The notes beneath the pieces were generated by a model. The model ran no database searches and was not told the DNA's origin. It saw nothing but the letters and a program-made list of their open reading frames with translations. DNA of 64,000 bases. Origin: an uncultured Ruminococcus sp. GTDB taxonomy: Bacteria > Bacillota > Clostridia > Oscillospirales > Ruminococcaceae. The stretch is from assembly GCA_900543145.1 (NCBI GenBank), contig UQPZ01000006.1, positions 124,001 through 188,000 on the forward strand, given 5' to 3'. Every line of letters begins with the position of its first letter. Position 1 is the first letter of the stretch. Made by a program: the position numbers and the translations under genes. Shown here piece by piece: positions 59,881 through 64,000 of the stretch.

Positions 59881-60404
59881 TTACATACCGGTTACAAATA
59901 TTACGCAGTTCATTATGCACGGCTGTAGAATAAAAGTACGATTTTACAGACTCATTATCAGCAAATCGGAAAAATCAAAAGTTTTGATATTATCAGGGGG
60001 TTTTTTTGTACTTTTTAATATAAATTAACGTCGTTTATACAAAACAAATTAATAATAAACGTAAACTGCTTTAAAATCAAAGTATACGGAAAGCAAAAAA
60101 TTTAGTACTGATTCTTTTAACTGAAAATTCATATTTGTAACTGTATTTTATTCCATTTAGTGTAAAAACAGAAGCTGATTTGTACGTTTTTTTAGACTTG
60201 AATGTTTTTCAACATATAAACAAGCCCATAAAAAGCCGTAGTTTTCAACGATTTCAACAGGATTATCAACACTTTTTATTATCAGAATTGGGTTTTCAAC
60301 AGGCTTTTCAACAAAATCTTGAAAACTCCGTAGTTTAAACCTTATTTTTGTGTCAATAATATCATTGCAAACCAAAAATGTGCAAAACGGAGTGTTGATA
60401 ATAA
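59881..60404. other. AT-rich intergenic region with TTATCAACA-like motif cluster
   Basis: 524 bp without a credible gene. An AT-rich stretch (60000-60130) precedes seven TTNTCAACA motifs: 60206, 60242, 60252, 60263 (TTATCAACA), 60293 and 60305 on plus, and 60393 (TGTTGATAA, minus). The exact TTATCAACA copies differ from the DnaA box TTATCCACA at one base. A minus-strand frame in this region (60157-60375) is an artefact of the repeats. Confidence 0.5.
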
Positions 60405-60671
60405 ATGTTGAGAGGAATTAATAAACAAATCATTGAAGTTAAGTGTACGAATAATGAATACTTTGAAAAAATATTGTTATTTGTAAAAGCCGAAAAGTCT
60501 GATTCTCCCAGTGAAATATTACACGTTCAGGCAATTAACTGCTGCAGCGCTTTTACGTCTGCTTTCCCTAAAAGAAAGCGCCGAAGCTTCACCAAAACAG
60601 CGGCGGCAGTAGTTCTGTTATGTGCGCTTGGACTGGTCATAGGAATTTCAGCCGCGGCTTTGCTGTTATAG
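60405..60671 (+). CDS. Small C-terminally anchored membrane protein
   Basis: An 88-aa protein: MLRGINKQIIEVKCTNNEYFEKILLFVKAE, a basic stretch (PKRKRRSFTKTA) and a C-terminal helix (AAVVLLCALGLVIGISAAALLL). Cytoplasmic domain with a tail anchor. GGAG lies 12 nt before ATG. The layout recalls small conserved Clostridia proteins of unknown function. A terminator-like hairpin lies about 120 bp downstream. Confidence 0.7.
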   Translation: MLRGINKQIIEVKCTNNEYFEKILLFVKAEKSDSPSEILHVQAINCCSAFTSAFPKRKRRSFTKTAAAVVLLCALGLVIGISAAALLL

Positions 60672-60786
60672 AAACGTCAGGCATAACGACGGCAAAAATC
60701 CGCTTTTATCGGCATATTTACCTCTTATAGGCTGTACGGGTGCCAAAGTTCAGTGAGAATTTTTGTTGAAAATGTATAAAGTAAAT

Positions 60787-60824
60787 AAAAATCTTCAAAG
60801 GCTATTGGCTTTTGAGGATTTTTG
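60787..60824 (+). terminator. Terminator of the 60405 gene
   Basis: AAAAATCTTCAAAGGC and GCTTTTGAGGATTTTT form a 16-bp stem with G-U pairs and a 5-nt loop. It overlaps the rlmB -35 box. Confidence 0.72.
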
Positions 60825-60833
60825 TGTTATAAT
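60805..60833 (+). promoter_or_regulatory. Promoter of rlmB
   Basis: TTGGCT, 17-nt spacer, perfect TATAAT, embedded in the previous terminator stem. Confidence 0.6.
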
Positions 60834-60897
60834 TTAATTTGATATAATGTTTTTCAGACGTTGAATTTTATGTGTTATTACAGGAAAGCAGTGAAAT

Positions 60898-61707
60898 ATG
60901 AATAACAGAGAAAAAAGCTTTGATAAAAGCAGGGACAAGCGTACTTATGACGGAGCTAAAGCTGACTGCGGCGACGAAAAGGGTTTGATAATAGGAAGAA
61001 ATCCTGTTATTGAAGCGCTTAAAGCCGATAAGCTTATAGACCTTATATTTGTTAATTCCGAAGCCGGAGGCTCAATATCCCTTATATGCAGAATGGCTAA
61101 GGAAAAAGGCATACCCGTTAAGCAGGTAAACGAGCAGAAGCTTGCAAATATGAGCAGGGGAGCGTCGCATCAGGGCGTTATAGCTATGGGCGCCTGTGCT
61201 GAATATGCGGATATTGACGATATACTTAGATTAGCTCAGGAAAAGGGCGAGGATCCTTTTATTATTATCTGCGACGAAATAGAAGATCCTCATAATCTGG
61301 GCGCAATAATAAGAACTGCCGAGGCGGCGGGAGCTCATGGGATGATTATTCCTAAGCGAAGAAGCGCTTCGCTGAATCAGACTGTATTCAAAACCTCTGC
61401 CGGCGCTGCCAGCTGGTTGCCTGTCGCAAGGGTTTCAAATCTTGCTGCGGCTGTAGATAAGCTGAAGGAAAACGGCGTTTGGATATACGGTACTGACGGT
61501 TCCGGAGAAGATTATTCAAAGGTCGAAATGACAGGTCCTATAGGTCTGATAATAGGCTCAGAGGGTTTCGGAATGAGCAGGCTTTTAAAAGAAAAATGTG
61601 ATTTTCTTCTGAAGCTTCCGATGGCAGGTAAGATCACTTCTCTTAATGCCTCGGTAGCAGCGGGGATATTTATGTATGAGATAGTAAGACAGCGCAGAGC
61701 TGATTAA
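60898..61707 (+). CDS. rlmB: 23S rRNA (guanosine-2'-O)-methyltransferase RlmB
   Basis: A 269-aa SpoU/TrmH (SPOUT) enzyme. IIGRNPVIEALKADKLIDLIFVN and ASHQGVIAMG form the substrate-binding N-domain. The SAM-binding knot has ICDEIEDPHNLGAIIRTAEAAG, IIGSEGFGMSRLLKEKCD and LPMAGKITSLNASVAAGIFMYE. It methylates G2251 of 23S rRNA. It is 24 nt upstream of a P-type-ATPase-like gene in the same direction. Confidence 0.93.
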   Translation: MNNREKSFDKSRDKRTYDGAKADCGDEKGLIIGRNPVIEALKADKLIDLIFVNSEAGGSISLICRMAKEKGIPVKQVNEQKLANMSRGASHQGVIAMGACAEYADIDDILRLAQEKGEDPFIIICDEIEDPHNLGAIIRTAEAAGAHGMIIPKRRSASLNQTVFKTSAGAASWLPVARVSNLAAAVDKLKENGVWIYGTDGSGEDYSKVEMTGPIGLIIGSEGFGMSRLLKEKCDFLLKLPMAGKITSLNASVAAGIFMYEIVRQRRAD

Positions 61708-61731
61708 GTTAGAAATTAAGGAGTGAGAAAT

Positions 61732-64000
61732 TTGGCTGATAAATTTTCGTTAGAAGATATAGTGGCTGAGTATTCCAACAAATCTGCCGTCGGCGGAAAT
61801 GAAAATGACGATATCAGTGTTGACGAAATTGTAGAAGAAGCAAACGAAGAAATCTTAAATACCTCTGAGATGCCCGTAATTAAAGGTGCAGATGAAATGC
61901 GTGAAAGTATTTTTACAGCGAAGGAAACTGAGAGCGGACTGAGCGGCAGGGAAGAGGCTGTACAGGCGAGTGCAGTTATAGAGGATAATCCTGCGGAAGC
62001 TTATGAAAACCCTGCCAGAAGGCTTTTCATAAGGAAGACCGGGCAGGAAAGAGTAAATATCAAGGAACTTGAAGATTCTATTAGAGCTGAAAAAGAGCGT
62101 GATATGAAGCGCAGCGAGGAAAACGCTCAGGTGATCGAAAATCTTATGAAGCTGAAAAAAGAGCGCGGAACGGTAAAGAAGAACAATGACGTTTCACCTG
62201 TAAGCCGACCTACAGTAAAGGATATAGATATGGGTCTTACCGGTAAAATAATCCCGAAAACGGAGGAGTTCGATAAGGCGGCAGATATACCTGAAAACGC
62301 TACATATGAGGAAAAATCGCGTCTGCTGTCTGAAAGAAGACAAAAGAAGATAGACAGCTTTAAGCTTAAAACTGAGGAGAATTCAGCCGAAAATGCGAAT
62401 CAGAGGGACGGTGAAGCAGCTCAGAAGGAGTTTGAAAGCTTTGATGAAGCTCCGAGAATACTAAGAGATATTCTTCAGGTAAAAAGCAATTTGGTTATGC
62501 GTATGTGCGTACTTATGTTTACAGGAGTTTTCAGCCTGCTTATAACGCTTGCCAACGACTTTTCTCTGCCTCTTGTTAAAGTTTTCGATAAGACAATGAG
62601 TCCTTCGGCATACCTTTTTACAAATACTATACTGGGTCTTATTTCGATAGCGGTTTCCTATACCGTTTTGTCTGGCGGTATTAAGAATCTGTTCAAGCGC
62701 AGAGCCGACTGCGACAGCATTGCGGCAATAGGGATTTTTATGTCAGTTATTGCAGGAATAATCACGCTTTTTGAGCCGTCCGTTGTAAGGGAAAGCTTCT
62801 ATCATGTGTATACGTCTGCGGCGATTTTCGGACTTGTATTCAATACGCTTGGAAAGCTGATGATCGTAAAGAAAACGGAACGTAATTTTCGGTTTGCGGC
62901 AGGGGATTACGAGCGCTATGCTCTGGTCAATATTAACGACGAGGATATTGCAAGCAAGTTTACAAAGGGTGCGCTCAACGATTTTCCGGAATTGGCGGCA
63001 ATGAGAAAAACCGAATTTGTGAATGACTTTATGAAAAACTCTTATTCAGCAGATATATCAGACGGTTTTGCCAAGAAAACTGCACCGTTTATACTTCTGG
63101 CAGGACTTTTAGTGGGATTACTTTCGCTGATATTTGAAAAGGGAGCTTCGGGCGGAACAGAGAAATTCTTTACTCTGCTTGCAGTAATGTCAGGGACTAT
63201 CTCAATGTGCTCCTCTCTGGCTCTCATGCTTGTGGTAAATGTGCCGATGGGCAGGGCACAGAAAAAGTTCTTACAGTATTCGGGCGTAATGCTTGGATAT
63301 TCGTCGGTTGAAGAATTTGCAGATACAAATTCAGTGCTGGTTGACGCAGAGCAGCTGTTTCCTAATGGAATGGTTGATTTCGTAAATTTAAAGCTTCTAA
63401 GCTCTGCAAGGATAGAGGACTGTATACTTATGGCGGCAAGCCTTGCCTGTCAGGCGGGAAGCGTACTGAAGCCTACCTTTTATAAAATGCTCAGAGGAAA
63501 AACGGAAATGCTTTATCCGGTTGAAAGCTATATTTATGAGGACGGACTGGGACTTTCGGGCTGGATAGAAAACAAGCGTGTTCTGCTCGGAACGAGAGAG
63601 CTTATGGAAAATCATTCGATAGAGGGAATACCTACTGAGGCAAAGGAACAGGAGTACGCTAAAGGAAATATTGTTCTTTATTTGTCTGTATCCGGAGTTG
63701 TTTCTACATTGTTCGTAGTTCAGGCAAACGCCAGTCTTTCAGTTACGAGATGGCTTCAGGAGCTGGAGGAAGAGGGTATTACCGCAGTAGTCAGGACGGC
63801 TGACGGATTTATAAGCGTTAATTTCCTCTCAGAGCTTTTTGGAATAACTCCCAACAGTATAAAGCTTCTTCCTTTCAGATTCCATAAGGAGTACGAAAAT
63901 CAGACAGAGTATATTCCCAAAATTTCTTCCTCAATGCTTTGCTCAGGACATTTCCCATCTTTTGCAATGCTTTTAATCGGAGCTAAAAGGCTGAAGTTTA
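61732..64000 (+). CDS. P-type-ATPase-like membrane protein lacking the DKTGT motif (cut by window edge)
   Basis: An open frame of 756 codons with no stop, starting TTG 8 nt after AAGGAG. The first 240 residues are charged and disordered (FSLEDIVAEYSN, EEKSRLLSERRQKK). Membrane helices follow (LVMRMCVLMFTGVFSLLITL, YLFTNTILGLISIAVSYTVL, FILLAGLLVGLLSLIF, LLAVMSGTISMCSSLALMLV). A soluble part resembles a heavy-metal P-type ATPase catalytic region (NKRVLLGTRELMENHSI, GVVSTLFVVQANAS, TRWLQELEEEGITAVVRTADG). The phosphorylation site reads SVLVDAEQLFP where DKTGTLT is expected, so transport catalysis is unlikely. Confidence 0.75.
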   Translation, partial: MADKFSLEDIVAEYSNKSAVGGNENDDISVDEIVEEANEEILNTSEMPVIKGADEMRESIFTAKETESGLSGREEAVQASAVIEDNPAEAYENPARRLFIRKTGQERVNIKELEDSIRAEKERDMKRSEENAQVIENLMKLKKERGTVKKNNDVSPVSRPTVKDIDMGLTGKIIPKTEEFDKAADIPENATYEEKSRLLSERRQKKIDSFKLKTEENSAENANQRDGEAAQKEFESFDEAPRILRDILQVKSNLVMRMCVLMFTGVFSLLITLANDFSLPLVKVFDKTMSPSAYLFTNTILGLISIAVSYTVLSGGIKNLFKRRADCDSIAAIGIFMSVIAGIITLFEPSVVRESFYHVYTSAAIFGLVFNTLGKLMIVKKTERNFRFAAGDYERYALVNINDEDIASKFTKGALNDFPELAAMRKTEFVNDFMKNSYSADISDGFAKKTAPFILLAGLLVGLLSLIFEKGASGGTEKFFTLLAVMSGTISMCSSLALMLVVNVPMGRAQKKFLQYSGVMLGYSSVEEFADTNSVLVDAEQLFPNGMVDFVNLKLLSSARIEDCILMAASLACQAGSVLKPTFYKMLRGKTEMLYPVESYIYEDGLGLSGWIENKRVLLGTRELMENHSIEGIPTEAKEQEYAKGNIVLYLSVSGVVSTLFVVQANASLSVTRWLQELEEEGITAVVRTADGFISVNFLSELFGITPNSIKLLPFRFHKEYENQTEYIPKISSSMLCSGHFPSFAMLLIGAKRLKF

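Noticed and set aside
60157..60375. Minus-strand ORF with repeated VEN/VDN residues
   Set aside because: The pattern is the translation of the TTNTCAACA motif cluster; there is no SD or similar protein I recognise.
1..64000. tRNA, rRNA, insertion sequences, prophage
   Set aside because: No tRNA or rRNA signature, transposase, integrase or phage structural gene was seen on either strand.

Overview
The window looks like a chromosome segment of an anaerobic, low-to-mid GC Clostridia bacterium, most like Ruminococcus and other Oscillospiraceae. Supporting points are ribosomal protein L27 with the cleavable Firmicutes N-terminal extension beside its Prp protease, Mini-III RNase, a T-box leader on alaS, SpoVG, CwlD/PdaA-type spore-cortex enzymes, a rubredoxin fusion, and plant-fibre glycosidases of GH5 and GH113 type. 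Promoters are very regular: more than twenty sites fit TTGACA-N17-TATAAT. No transposase, integrase, CRISPR array, tRNA or rRNA was seen. I only read the sequence; all family names come from motif recognition.

Layout. 1-4.1 kb (minus): yebC (cut by the left edge), mrnC, obg and the rplU-prp-rpmA operon with an L21-leader-like hairpin, then an XRE regulator. 4.3-9.7 kb: a small membrane protein with a probable CTG start, glpK, radA, a GH5 enzyme, and a flavin reductase-rubredoxin fusion. 9.8-19.7 kb: xylB, spoVG, murC, lexA, a frameshifted zinc-ribbon gene, an aminotransferase, a LytTR/LiaF-like pair and proS. 19.9-24.6 kb: ruvX, a metallophosphoesterase, a split TSUP permease, and the ylxM-ffh-rpsP-khpA operon. 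24.8-27.2 kb: an aldo/keto reductase, an acetyltransferase, a structured non-coding RNA (raiA-class is the best guess), and a DUF1292 protein.

27.4-28.74 kb is the most unusual part. A consensus promoter and a strong terminator bracket about 1.3 kb with no normal gene. The interval carries ten copies of a Shine-Dalgarno-like motif. Seven have ATG exactly 8 nt after the GGAG-like core and one has ATG 9 nt after it. These ATGs open micro-ORFs of 1 to 16 codons, several ending just before the next SD. Two of the peptides (MIKECFEIRLNI and MIKTCTRRLNI) are related and differ at several codons synonymously. It may be a poly-micropeptide transcript or a ribosome/tRNA-trapping RNA.

28.9-46.6 kb: an EAL phosphodiesterase with a degenerate GGDEF domain, a MATE exporter, a GH113-like enzyme, rlmA, T-box-alaS, and a long plus-strand run (PspA-like, HIT, ComEC-like, holA, M5-like Toprim, a frameshifted MBOAT acyltransferase, an AlgJ/DHHW-like partner). 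46.8-64 kb: pyrB fused to a PyrI-type zinc domain, a cell-wall amidase, a PdaA-like deacetylase, a large secreted protein, a nucleotidyltransferase with a hairpin between SD and start codon, acetyltransferases, an ATPase, an esterase, a VanY-like peptidase, an 8-oxoguanine glycosylase, rlmB, and a P-type-ATPase-like protein lacking the DKTGT motif that runs off the right edge.
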